Positions 8,527-17,010 of a DNA stretch of 64,000 bases are shown here, piece by piece. Position 1 is the first letter of the stretch. Each line of letters opens with the position of its first letter. Under the pieces are notes generated by a model that saw only the letters and a list, made by a program, of their open reading frames with translations, searched no databases and was not told where the DNA came from. The stretch lies in assembly GCA_001247695.2 (NCBI GenBank), contig LGRX02035483.1, positions 310,001 through 374,000 on the forward strand, given 5' to 3'. Made by a program: the position numbers and the translations under genes. Source of the stretch: Cymbomonas tetramitiformis. Lineage: Eukaryota > Chlorophyta > Pyramimonadophyceae > Pyramimonadales > Pyramimonadaceae.

Positions 8527-9078
8527 CTTATTAAATAATAGTCGAGGATGTACACTCGCACTTCATCACATAGAAACAATACTCTACAAAATGCTGTGTA
8601 CGGAGAAAGCGCGTAGCGGGTGTGGCCGTGAACTGTTGGAAAGAAGCCCACCCAAATGCGTGTTTCCGTGAGCTACTGGTCCGATTTTGCAGAGCTGCAT
8701 CCAGGTTTGCTGCGATCGGATACCCTGTAGTGACCGCCATACCGTGTCGTGTAGACGTTCACCTAGATGGAACGGGATAGGCCACCTCCGGGCTCCGTAC
8801 CAGAAGGAAGCGGATAGGCCAAGTGTTTCCCGGCGCCATCATTATAAAGACGCGTAGCGCTGAGGACCGGCGCGCGCACCTGGTGCGAGGAGCGCAGTGC
8901 AAACCCAAACATATGAGCTTGTAACTTTTAATTTTTGTAAATGCGGCGCATAGAGAATCACACGGATGCCGTCGCTTTCAAATCTGGCTTCTAGTGGAAG
9001 GAGTCGAGTGTGGAGAGGAGCAGGCCACACATACGCGAATACACGTAGAAAATACATACATATAGATATATAAGTATA
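8527..9078. other. Intergenic region without convincing gene
   Basis: Contains the degraded gene fragment at 8642-8762, a short direct repeat (GGGATAGGCCA and GCGGATAGGCCA, about 8773 and 8810) and a plus-strand TATA-like CATTATAAAG at about 8841 with no ORF behind it. Short ORFs on both strands lack support. Confidence 0.4.
8642..8762 (-). pseudogene. Decayed copy of the 3' end of the acidic-protein gene
   Basis: About 120 bp closely match 10289-10409 with scattered substitutions, including the position of the stop codon (TAG read on the minus strand at 8673-8675). The other copy is the 3' end of the functional-looking gene at 10320-10931. Only the C-terminal ~30 codons are present here, so this is a truncated duplicate. 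Confidence 0.6.
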
Positions 9079-10176
9079 TTAGTCCAGGTTGGTACTGTTT
9101 GTACATCTTGTGACCCCGCCGTTTGGCAGATAGGAAACTTCCCAATCCTGCGCGTCATCCGGCGGTTTTCTCGGGGCTAAGGCATGCCAGTAAGCACGTT
9201 TTGGGAATATACATTGTAGATTTTTGGTTATATCTACGCATGTGTGCAGCGCCGAGGCTAGCTGTACTATTTGAATTGGCATGTTACCGCAATTATGTGC
9301 ATAGTTTTGACGACAAAGACAGTGGTTGTTCCAGCCCTCGTACATCAGTACAGCGCAATCTTTACGCGGATCGACCTCGCAATAATCACCATAAACGTCA
9401 TGCGACCCATGTGCCCAACCGTTAACCATGCCGTAACTCCGTGCAGTTTCGTCTTTGTAAATTAGCGCAGCAATTTTATCTCTGTACGTGACGGCATTTG
9501 TGAATAGGTTATTATCGCTCGAGATGGTTTGACCGATTATGAGATGCTGGTGCAGTGAAAAAATTCGCGCGGCGTTTGAGAAATCAAAACAGTCTGACCA
9601 GCATATATCTGGACGAGATCGGATCACAACCGTGGACGCATCCACGCTAATGTTATTCAGCGTTTGCACGATTTCGGCTAGAAACCAACCTCCGTACCAA
9701 TGTATGGGGTAATTGTACCACTTATTTCGTCGAGCTTCGCCGAAACGTTTGATCGACGCGTACACAAGACGACCATGAAAATACAGCGCGTCCTTATCCA
9801 ACGCGGTTTTTCCAGGCGTATCCGTTGTGAATAGCGTAACAAAAAAACATTCTGCGACCGACGCTTTGAGCATAGCAAGGGTGGACTCCTTCACCCAGTC
9901 GAAAGTCCTGTACTGTCCAACAAGCAACAACCATACCTTAGGAACGCAGGGTAACTGTTTACTACTGAAAGTTCTGTTTAAATTATGATGTTCTACCATC
10001 ACATTATTATTCCATCTGTTTTCAAACCGCAGTAATTCGGCCGACACAAAATCATTTATAAAATCAATTTGCGTGTTCGTTTCGGTAACATTTTGATTAT
10101 ATATAATCCCGTCAGTCAATATCGAGCGGTCGCCTGTGCTCTTATAAAACAAAATGCATAGCAGCAATGACCGCAT
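9079..10176 (-). CDS. Glycosyltransferase-like protein (365 aa)
   Basis: The ATG at 10176 opens a short hydrophobic start (MRSLLLCILF) that could be a signal peptide or membrane anchor, then a globular domain. Within it, WLLLVGQYRTFDW looks like the first strand of a nucleotide-sugar transferase. TVVIRSRPDICW (about residues 180-191) resembles the conserved RPD segment of viral and eukaryotic glycosyltransferase-like proteins. Several N-x-S/T sites and paired Cys near the C-terminus suit a secretory-pathway protein. The sugar donor and acceptor cannot be told. A second, shorter glycosyltransferase-like ORF is at 22876. Confidence 0.5.
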   Translation of the reverse strand: MRSLLLCILFYKSTGDRSILTDGIIYNQNVTETNTQIDFINDFVSAELLRFENRWNNNVMVEHHNLNRTFSSKQLPCVPKVWLLLVGQYRTFDWVKESTLAMLKASVAECFFVTLFTTDTPGKTALDKDALYFHGRLVYASIKRFGEARRNKWYNYPIHWYGGWFLAEIVQTLNNISVDASTVVIRSRPDICWSDCFDFSNAARIFSLHQHLIIGQTISSDNNLFTNAVTYRDKIAALIYKDETARSYGMVNGWAHGSHDVYGDYCEVDPRKDCAVLMYEGWNNHCLCRQNYAHNCGNMPIQIVQLASALHTCVDITKNLQCIFPKRAYWHALAPRKPPDDAQDWEVSYLPNGGVTRCTNSTNLD

Positions 10177-10319
10177 CGTGGCCGCACATACTTTCCGGAG
10201 TACCTCAATTTGTATTTATATCAGCGTTGCCGTTGGGAAATGTTTTTTATCTAAATTGTAACAGATATAAGTATACATGTATTCGCACAGAAGCCCACTT
10301 GAATGCGTGTTTCCGTGCG

Positions 10320-10931
10320 CTATTGGTCGGAATTTGCAGAGCTGCATTCAGGTTTACTGCGATCGGATACCCTGTAGTGACCGCCATACCGCGCCGTGTA
10401 GGCGTTCACCTTCCTCTCGCAATGCGGCACGCCATCGAACGTCAAGCGCCATCGCTTCCCACCGCTGCGACAAAATTCGCAGAACGCAGTGTTCGGCAGA
10501 GCCGCGACGACCGACCTGCACGTAGTAGGCAATTTGTCTCCGCGCGCTCTGGCATGTTCGGGTGGCTCCAAACTCACTTTCCCTCCTTTTTTCGATTCCC
10601 GTATTTGCTTTGCCCGCGTCGAACTTCTGACACGTCTGCGCTTGCGGCCATGTTTGGGGCGTCCGCGATCTTCCGCGTCGCTTCCATCCGGACAGCTCCA
10701 TGAGGTGTCACTCTGGTCCTCGGACAGCCGATAGTCACTGTCCGAGTCGTCTCCTTCGTCATCGACGTCCACTTGCTCAGCGTCTTCTATCAGAGACTGC
10801 TCGTTTTGCGTGTCGTGCGTAATTTCGACATCGGACTCGTCCTCGTCGGAACTTCGATACAAAATGGTATCTCCCTCACTGTCGTTCAACATATCTTGCC
10901 ATTCCTCATTCCATCTAGTAAACAAGGCCAT
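10320..10931 (-). CDS. Acidic protein with NLS-like basic stretch and Cys-rich tail
   Basis: An unrecognised protein of 203 residues. I use the ATG at 10931 (MALFTRWNEEW); the longer frame starts only at a GTG inside the upstream promoter motif. Residues about 25-90 are very acidic (SSDEDESDVE, VDVDDEGDDSDSD). A strongly basic stretch, GRPKHGRKRRRVR, typical of a nuclear localisation signal, follows at about 92-104. The C-terminus has CEFCRSGG and a later Cys that could form a small zinc site. The layout suggests a nuclear, chromatin- or nucleic-acid-associated regulator. The promoter is shared with the divergent FHA-RBR gene and carries an inverted pair of the CGATCG motif. Confidence 0.65.
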   Translation of the reverse strand: MALFTRWNEEWQDMLNDSEGDTILYRSSDEDESDVEITHDTQNEQSLIEDAEQVDVDDEGDDSDSDYRLSEDQSDTSWSCPDGSDAEDRGRPKHGRKRRRVRSSTRAKQIRESKKGGKVSLEPPEHARARGDKLPTTCRSVVAALPNTAFCEFCRSGGKRWRLTFDGVPHCERKVNAYTARYGGHYRVSDRSKPECSSANSDQ

Positions 10932-11038
10932 CCCGGCGTAGTGTTTGATCGATTCGGTGCGTACGTACAAATCTCGGGAGCGGGCTTTATCTCGGGTGAT
11001 GATATCTTGGCAAGCACGCGTATGACTGGTTTTGACGG

Positions 11039-11072
11039 GTTCGATCGACACGTGTTTGGACGTCGATCGAAC
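11039..11072. promoter_or_regulatory. CGATCG promoter motif, inverted pair, 10931/11196
   Basis: GTTCGATCGAC (11039-11049) and its inverse GTCGATCGAAC (11062-11072) lie 12 nt apart, between two divergent genes. They are 108 nt from one start codon and 124 nt from the other. Confidence 0.65.
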
Positions 11073-11195
11073 TTCCCAATGTCGGCCGAGTCGTCTGGTT
11101 AAAAGCCCGACTAAGGCAGAGACCGCTGCAGGTTAATTTCATACGTTACAACCGACGTAACCGCCATCTTAAAAATCTCGAACGAGTGGAAGAAC

Positions 11196-12455
11196 ATGAC
11201 CGAAGCCGCCTCTCATCATATCATCTTGAGACGGCAGGACGAGCAGCGGAACGGTGCACACGAAATCGTGTTGTGCCGAGAAGGCTCGTACGTGGTCGGG
11301 CGTCCATCCACCAGGCGTGCAATGGTTGACATACCGATCTCTTTGCCTAGAATGCCGCTCTTCACGAGCAGGTTGCATTGCGTATTGGACGTGGTCCTTG
11401 TGCATGGCGACCCCTCTAAGAAAGCGATGTTCATAAACAATTGGAGTCCGGTCAATGGGACATACGTGAATCACATACGTTTGGGCGATAAGGAACGAAA
11501 GCAATTGCGTGCTCGAGACGTGCTGAGCTTTGGACACAGTGGGGTTATGAAACACAACTCGTTTTTGGGCGAATGCAAAGGACATAACACATTACAGTAT
11601 GAAGTGGTTGGGTGTGTCGATGAGACGCCGAATTTGGATGATGCCGACGCCCTTTGCACGGAGGATCTGCTATCCTCGGAGAGTTTGGACGAGGAAAACG
11701 ACGAGCCGCGGGAGATCGCGTGCTGCGTTGTCTGTTACCACCAGGAAGACGACGCGGGCAATATGCTACTATGCCACGACTCGGACCATCGGTATTGCAC
11801 GGACTGCTTTCGCCGCGGCGTCTTGTTGCAGGTGGACGTGGTACCAGATCCAAAGGATCACACTCCACGCTGTTCTGTGTGCGTCAGTGAGTTAGGCTGG
11901 AGCCGGACGACACCCTTCGACCGCGAGCACGTTAAAGGTTGTTTCGATATGGACGGGATGGACGCGTATAACTGCAGGATCAACGAGCGATGTCAGCTGC
12001 TTGTGGAGAGGAACACGAAGGTGAATTGCCACAAAGAAATTCGCGACACGAGGAGACGACAGGCGTCCGACGATGAGCGTACGAGGGCGCGCAAGGAGCT
12101 GGAGGACGTGATGGTTTTGAAATGCCCGGAATGCGATCAGGCGGTTTACGACATGGCGGGATGCATGGCGGTGGAATGCACCGACGATCTGACGGAAGCC
12201 ATAGGGTGTGGCGCGCACTTCTGCGGCTGGTGTTTGCGAGGGTTTGGAACCGGAAGGACTGCGTCGGACGAGTGTCACTCGCACGTCGCGGAATGCTTTG
12301 CATCGACTCGGAGAGGCAGTCTGTATGCGGAGGGTGACGAGGCGGATGCAGTTTGGCGGCGGCTTTCGCTGGCGAGAGGCAAGAAGTACATCGAGGAACA
12401 CCCCAGCGCTGACACCAGGGCGTATCTTCGCGAAGTTTTCCAGACTTTGGCGTGA
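11196..12455 (+). CDS. FHA domain fused to RBR-type E3 ubiquitin ligase
   Basis: Residues 25-115 form an FHA phosphothreonine-binding domain: VVGRPS at 33-38, TSRLHC at 57-62 and VNGTYVN at 86-92. A first zinc module follows (Cys-177, Cys-180, Cys-193, His-198, Cys-201, Cys-204, Cys-226, Cys-229), like RING1. A spacer of about 80 residues with further Cys comes next. The last module at 310-367 has the Rcat pattern CPEC...MAGC...C...GCGAHFCGWC, with Cys-323 in the position of the catalytic Cys of RBR ligases. RBR ligases pass ubiquitin through that Cys; FHA would direct the enzyme to phosphorylated partners. I know of no established FHA-RBR family, but I cannot search. The start ATG at 11196 follows the paired CGATCG motif. 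Confidence 0.7.
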   Translation: MTEAASHHIILRRQDEQRNGAHEIVLCREGSYVVGRPSTRRAMVDIPISLPRMPLFTSRLHCVLDVVLVHGDPSKKAMFINNWSPVNGTYVNHIRLGDKERKQLRARDVLSFGHSGVMKHNSFLGECKGHNTLQYEVVGCVDETPNLDDADALCTEDLLSSESLDEENDEPREIACCVVCYHQEDDAGNMLLCHDSDHRYCTDCFRRGVLLQVDVVPDPKDHTPRCSVCVSELGWSRTTPFDREHVKGCFDMDGMDAYNCRINERCQLLVERNTKVNCHKEIRDTRRRQASDDERTRARKELEDVMVLKCPECDQAVYDMAGCMAVECTDDLTEAIGCGAHFCGWCLRGFGTGRTASDECHSHVAECFASTRRGSLYAEGDEADAVWRRLSLARGKKYIEEHPSADTRAYLREVFQTLA

Positions 12456-12920
12456 AGCGCGTCGGACTCTCGTGGGTATACCTTGCCATCGTTGAGAGGT
12501 TCGGCTATGATGTTTAGCGACTATTCTACGACATCCATACAGTTACTTGTAGTATCACTTGATTGACTTTAAGTCGGCACTCGGTCGTATCCCTTTTAAC
12601 CACACCACTGCGTGCGTGTTTTGAGCACGTATTGTATCTACACGAAATTCTTTTTCACGTGTCATAGGTGACACGAGCCGTCATATAAGCGTAACAGATT
12701 GAACGGAAATCGCTAAATACCTTACCGAAACCGCAGCGCGATGCAATTTACCGTATGGATCCTTTTTAGAAGCGCAACATGTCGGGCGGTACGTTCGCAA
12801 AAGTCTTTGTTGAAACAAGGGTTTAAAAGTGTTCAAATCTCGATACGAAGTCGAGTTATGTATATATATATACCAGTACGCTAATGTTGAGCAAGTGCAG
12901 CGCGTGCGTGAAGTAGCACA
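12456..12920. other. Intergenic region, no gene seen
   Basis: No ATG-initiated ORF with coding bias. A weak match to the dispersed repeat core may lie near 12560 (CTTGATTGACTTTAAGTC), too decayed to annotate. A TATA run at 12858-12870 belongs to the next gene. Confidence 0.4.
12855..12872 (+). promoter_or_regulatory. TATA box of the 12921 gene
   Basis: GTATATATATATACC lies about 55-65 nt upstream of the ATG at 12921, the usual spacing in this window. No CGATCG motif is present. Confidence 0.5.
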
Positions 12921-13202
12921 ATGCGCAGTCGATACGTACTGCCTTACCCTGATGTTTCGGAGATCGTCGAGAAGATATCGGAGAGTGAACACGGACTTCT
13001 TAACTACACTCAAATATCCATGCATACCTCTTCTGAGTATCAAATGAACTCCTCGGAGTTGAATTTTCATATTTTATGTGCGATGTTCGCGATAGCAGGT
13101 TTTATTTTAATAATCGCTTCATCACAGCGCTCGGATCACGTCGCAAAAAAACGGACCGCGGCGAACGCGACCATGCTGACCGTAACAGACCACTTGCTGT
13201 GA
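12921..13202 (+). CDS. Small single-pass membrane protein (93 aa)
   Basis: No family is recognised. The ATG at 12921 lies downstream of a clear TATA box. A hydrophilic N-terminal half with two N-x-S/T sites is followed by one transmembrane segment (FHILCAMFAIAGFILIIA, about residues 48-65). A short basic tail (DHVAKKRTAAN) favours that side being cytosolic, so a type I or tail-oriented topology without cleaved signal is likely. It could be an envelope or internal-membrane protein. Confidence 0.55.
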   Translation: MRSRYVLPYPDVSEIVEKISESEHGLLNYTQISMHTSSEYQMNSSELNFHILCAMFAIAGFILIIASSQRSDHVAKKRTAANATMLTVTDHLL

Positions 13203-13261
13203 GTAGAGTCAGTTTTTGTAAGGGGTGGTAATCTGTAGACATTTTTTCGCTGTGAAGAAGT
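13200..13261. repeat. Dispersed repeat, copy 4 (half element)
   Basis: AGAGTCAGTTTTTGTAAGG followed by GGTGGTAATCTGTAGACA matches the left half of the family. It overlaps the stop codon of the small membrane protein gene. Confidence 0.5.
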
Positions 13262-13399
13262 TTTTAGATATCGTCAATACGTAACGACAATGTTGCATAT
13301 TCATTCAGAACGTCGTATAAGTGCGAGTATCTATATATGCGCGCTCGCGAGTGAGTCGGAGTGCGCAGGTCGGCCGAGTACTTGTCGTCGAAACGCAAA

Positions 13400-14092
13400 A
13401 TGTCCATCGAAAGAACGTGCGACGAGCTTCAATTTATTTCTACGCGCATTCGATGTGTCGCATCGGACGAAGAGTATCTGCGTCTTTTTGGCGTGTCCAA
13501 AGCAGACTTTGTGTCGCGTTTGATGGAGAGGTTTTGTGTCACAAACTCGGAGCAAACGCATAAGATTCATTCGACGTATATCGGGGCGCATTTTTATATC
13601 GACAATCTCGATCATATAAAAAATGCGTATTGCTTTACGATTCGAGCCATGGATCACGACGACCTATGTAAGCGTACCATCATGTTTTTTGCATTGATCA
13701 AGTACAACCCGGGCATCTGGGATGATAAAGTCATAAACTTAAGAGGAAGGCAAAAACGAGTCGATGATGCGAAAGAATTCAAACCCGGGATGTTGGAATT
13801 GAACTTGCTGTGCAAACTGAATCACGACCTGCGTCCGGACGAGTATAACTTGAGTTCGAAATGTTTGTGGAATCTGTTACGCGTGGAGATCGAGTTGATC
13901 CTCAGGAGTGAACCCATCACGGGCGACCTGTCATTCGACACCACCGTTATACAGCTCACGGCGATCAACAATCAAGTCGGGAAACTGTATCAGAGATTGG
14001 GATTCAAACCCATCTTCGGCTCGGAAGACAGCACTGAAAAAGAGATGCGAGTAATGTGGTCGGTTTTTGTGCAAACAATCGACCGACTCTGA
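13400..14092 (+). CDS. Unknown protein, 230 aa
   Basis: I use the ATG at 13400 (MSIERTCDELQF); the frame upstream starts with GTG, and a TATA box (CTATATATGCG) lies about 70 nt before 13400. The protein is globular and mixed alpha/beta by composition, with no membrane segment. The C-terminal stretch INNQVGKLYQRLGFKPIFG resembles the last helix-strand of GNAT acetyltransferases (N-x-x-A/V-x-x-LYxxxGF). The acetyl-CoA-binding Q/R-x-x-G-x-G/A loop is not obvious, so an acetyltransferase role is only a suggestion. Confidence 0.6.
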   Translation: MSIERTCDELQFISTRIRCVASDEEYLRLFGVSKADFVSRLMERFCVTNSEQTHKIHSTYIGAHFYIDNLDHIKNAYCFTIRAMDHDDLCKRTIMFFALIKYNPGIWDDKVINLRGRQKRVDDAKEFKPGMLELNLLCKLNHDLRPDEYNLSSKCLWNLLRVEIELILRSEPITGDLSFDTTVIQLTAINNQVGKLYQRLGFKPIFGSEDSTEKEMRVMWSVFVQTIDRL

Positions 14093-14137
14093 GAGTCTAT
14101 TTTCGGTAGGTGTGAGCATTTTGTGGAAGAGGCGTCC
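14086..14137. repeat. Dispersed repeat, copy 5 (short form)
   Basis: GACTCTGAGAGTCTATTTTCGGTAGGTGTGAGCATTTTGTGGAAG; the core is nearly identical to copies 2 and 3. The unit overlaps the stop of the preceding gene. Confidence 0.6.
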
Positions 14138-14378
14138 ATATATTTGTATGGAATATTTCACAGGCGCTTGATAAGGAAGTGTGCGAATCAGTGCTCGAGC
14201 ATTTTCCGTCACGTATTTTGTATCACAGGGAGTGACGTCTGCGCAGGCATCGAACCACGTCTATTCGCTTGATGTCCAAGGGGTGTCGGCATGTTACCAT
14301 GCATGCTCTGTGTGCACCGGCGACGATATATATACAAGCGATGCGCGGGTACTGCATGCGCGTGCATCGGTGATCGCG

Positions 14379-15086
14379 ATGCAAGTGTGCACGATGCACG
14401 GCTGCGAAATCGACACCGTCTTCGGTCTGAAGCAAAGTATGGAGTCTCTGTGGAACAGAATTGTGGACGACGGTCCAGGAATGTGGTTCGAATCCAAATG
14501 CGAGAAGGGAAGCCTTATACAGGGTTGGGTGATGGGGGTTGAGCGTCATATGGAGGATATGGTGCTCGAAATTGGTGTGAAATCGGTTCCGACTCCACTT
14601 TTGGTATACGCGCCAAAACCGCTCAATCAGTGGGACAGTATTTTCGTTCGTATAACCTTTTTTCCCGAGATCGGGTTTAATCATCCTGGTATCATGTTTT
14701 TACCGTCAAAGTTTCTAAACGATAAGAGCTCGGAAGGCATTGCCAAAATAAACAGGGAGGCGACCGAGTACATGCAGCTCGTCAATGTCAACGTGTACGC
14801 GTATCCCGATCATGCCTACAACTTTAAGAATTTCTTCCACACCGATTCTTACATGACGCAACACGCCAAACTCGCCACGCTTTACTCACGACGCGAGTCT
14901 CTCATGAGGGCTGCGGCGCATGACCTGAGTCAAAGAGACGAACCCGACGTGCATTTCCTTAAATGGATGGGCATAAAACGTATGTGGGATTTAGCTAAAG
15001 CAGCAATGCAGACGTCGGCTATTATCAGCGCGGCGCGCAGTGGTAGAGCTACGGCGTTGGGGGAAACGCAACACCGACTTTCCTAA
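14379..15086 (+). CDS. Unknown protein, 235 aa
   Basis: I chose the ATG at 14379 (MQVCTMHGCEID) because a TATA box (GATATATATACAAG at 14325-14338) lies about 45 nt upstream, whereas the longer frame starts before that box. The protein is globular with alternating beta-like segments (LLVYAPK, SIFVRITFFPEIGF) and a C-terminal helical part ending in a basic Ala/Arg-rich tail. No domain is recognised. It is read in the same direction as the 13400 gene, with repeat copy 5 between them. Confidence 0.55.
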   Translation: MQVCTMHGCEIDTVFGLKQSMESLWNRIVDDGPGMWFESKCEKGSLIQGWVMGVERHMEDMVLEIGVKSVPTPLLVYAPKPLNQWDSIFVRITFFPEIGFNHPGIMFLPSKFLNDKSSEGIAKINREATEYMQLVNVNVYAYPDHAYNFKNFFHTDSYMTQHAKLATLYSRRESLMRAAAHDLSQRDEPDVHFLKWMGIKRMWDLAKAAMQTSAIISAARSGRATALGETQHRLS

Positions 15087-15159
15087 CATTGTACAGTCAT
15101 TTATTCACTTTGAGAATCCTGAAGAATATCGTCAAAACTGCACGCATTAATGTTAATGC

Positions 15160-16536
15160 CTAAAAGTCGTCACTGGCCTCAAAGCCGGGAGGCGCGTAAC
15201 CTATCCAAGTGTAGGGAGCCATGCAGTCGATGTGTTTGTTAAAATGCAGGGCTGCGATAAAATCTGGATCTGACACCCCTCGCGTGACAGAAACGGTCTC
15301 AACCTTCACGCCGTTAGGATATCCGTCGTCGCTCTGTAGCAATCCGACACAGTACGTTTTGCCGGACACGAAGACGTGTTCTTGCGTGACCGAGTGCCGC
15401 TGCGTGAATCTATCTTTATCACCCTCTCGATTTTTTAGCTTGTCCGCCAGCTTTATCGTGATAGCACATGTATCGTGCGTTGCATACCTCTCGTCGTCGA
15501 TCCGCTCGAGTTTGCACGACAGATGCTCGATGCTCAAGGTGCAGCTTTTGGCGCGTTCATCGATCATGACATACTCACCATCCGCATCCATACTCTTCTC
15601 AAGTTTGAATTTGCAAACGTCGTGATATCCAAAGACGGGAGGACTAAAGTCATCCACGTACACGTTGTGATCGGGGTACACACACAATTCGCTCAACATT
15701 ATTTGCTTAGTCGGCACGTCGGTATGCACGCACTTCACGGTGTCGTATCCTTCTAGTTTGACCATCTTTTCTACGTTGAGGAACACGCTCAACCTAGATG
15801 GACCGGTGTCGAACAGCGTCTCTTGTGCAAGAAAAAAGAGGTCAGCACGTGACGGTTCGTCGTCCACGCGTGCAAACGCATTTGCGCCAATCGATGCAGT
15901 GGTGAATGGAATAATGCAGCCTTCCAATGTTTTCCCTTTCACTGTGACCGTTCGGCCCAAACTCTGTAAAGCCCTTAAATAGCCGTACCAAGCGTCAAGT
16001 TTCAAATTTAAGTGATGGTCGTCGTAGAAAAAGGCGAGCATCGCATCCTTGCTCTTGCGCGCTTTATCCTGCAAGATTTCTTCGAGTTCCGTCGCATTGT
16101 TTAGAATCCTCTTACATAGAATTTTGCTTAGCATGATACTGATCGCAGGACCGGATTCGGGATACAAGTCTTCGAGAACAACTTTGTCGAGCTGGATTTT
16201 CTCTCTACAAATCACGCACGTGTACGAGGTCTCGTGGAAGTCCTTTTCGTACGCGTAGTCAAAGTTCTGCAAGCGATCCACGGTATTCGCGACCAACAAC
16301 TCCCTCATGCACGACATGCACATTAGATGGTGCCGATTGACAGCACCCTCGATCGCGTGGGTACATAAAGGTCCAGTTGAGCTCGTACACACACTGCACC
16401 GATTTTCCTGCTCGTTTTTCTGCACGCAGTAGTTCGTATTTTCGTCGTGCAGGTTGCGCAGAAGGGTGCATCGATGTCTGTTGGCACCATTCTCGCAAGA
16501 CGTCGAATCCAATTCTTGGCATTGTGTCGTATTCAT
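15160..16536 (-). CDS. RING-like zinc protein, paralogue of the 18417 gene (458 aa)
   Basis: The start at 16536 (MNTTQCQELDS) aligns with the start of the larger paralogue at 18417, although the frame is open further and has another ATG at 16596. After a shared CTLLRNLHDENTNYC segment comes a zinc region: CSVC, then LMCMSCMRE, then YTCVICREKI at about residues 45-125. This resembles a RING-type ligase domain but is not a canonical C3HC4 finger. The rest is beta-rich and ends with MAPYTWIG, also found in the paralogue. The TATA box CTATATAAAT lies about 75 nt upstream. Ubiquitin ligase activity is an inference from the Cys pairs. Confidence 0.6.
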   Translation of the reverse strand: MNTTQCQELDSTSCENGANRHRCTLLRNLHDENTNYCVQKNEQENRCSVCTSSTGPLCTHAIEGAVNRHHLMCMSCMRELLVANTVDRLQNFDYAYEKDFHETSYTCVICREKIQLDKVVLEDLYPESGPAISIMLSKILCKRILNNATELEEILQDKARKSKDAMLAFFYDDHHLNLKLDAWYGYLRALQSLGRTVTVKGKTLEGCIIPFTTASIGANAFARVDDEPSRADLFFLAQETLFDTGPSRLSVFLNVEKMVKLEGYDTVKCVHTDVPTKQIMLSELCVYPDHNVYVDDFSPPVFGYHDVCKFKLEKSMDADGEYVMIDERAKSCTLSIEHLSCKLERIDDERYATHDTCAITIKLADKLKNREGDKDRFTQRHSVTQEHVFVSGKTYCVGLLQSDDGYPNGVKVETVSVTRGVSDPDFIAALHFNKHIDCMAPYTWIGYAPPGFEASDDF

Positions 16537-16635
16537 TCCAGCTATTTTAGGACGACAAAAGCGCCGCAACGATGGCTCTCGTTTAAGCGGTTGCATGTTT
16601 CGAGTATTTATATAGACCCGACCAGTGAAGAAGTG

Positions 16636-16685
16636 AAATTTTTGCGCGCGCGCACACCCCCTTGCTTCGCGCGCGCGAAATATTT
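16636..16685. repeat. CG-alternating hairpin, locus 3
   Basis: AAATTTTTGCGCGCGCGC pairs imperfectly with CTTCGCGCGCGCGAAATATTT around a C-run loop. It lies about 100-150 nt upstream of the RING-like gene start, so this copy is at a 5' end, not a 3' end. Confidence 0.7.
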
Positions 16686-16732
16686 GGCCTGCGCCCATGT
16701 TTACGTGGCTATGACGCACATTCAAGTGCACG

Positions 16733-16785
16733 AGTGGGGTTTTGCGAGGGGTAGAAATCTGCAGGCTCGTTTTGTGCCTGATAGC
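16733..16785. repeat. Dispersed repeat, copy 6 (half element)
   Basis: GTGGGGTTTTGCGAGGGGTAG followed by AAATCTGCAGGCTCG matches the left-half core. It lies in the 16537-17010 gap, which holds no gene that I can support. Confidence 0.4.
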
Positions 16786-17010
16786 TTCTCTCAGAATACC
16801 GAAAGTCCGTTACCGTGATTTACGAATTTGACGTCGCCCCTTGGCGAAAGCTCGACAAATTCTATTTCAAGGAGTAAATAAGTAACACATGACAACGCTA
16901 TTACGACCAATGCAAAGAGCTAAGCCACGACTCCCACAAAATCCCCTCGCCCACCTAAAACGTACTCTCAAACAAGCTGCAAAGCGACCACTACGTAGCT
17001 ACACGCGAGA

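Noticed and set aside
12681..13070. Minus-strand ORF of 129 codons
   Set aside because: Lies opposite the small membrane protein gene, which has a good TATA box and a clear transmembrane segment.
14181..14378. 66-codon N-terminal extension of the 14379 gene
   Set aside because: It lies upstream of and across the TATA box at 14325, so it would not be in the transcript.
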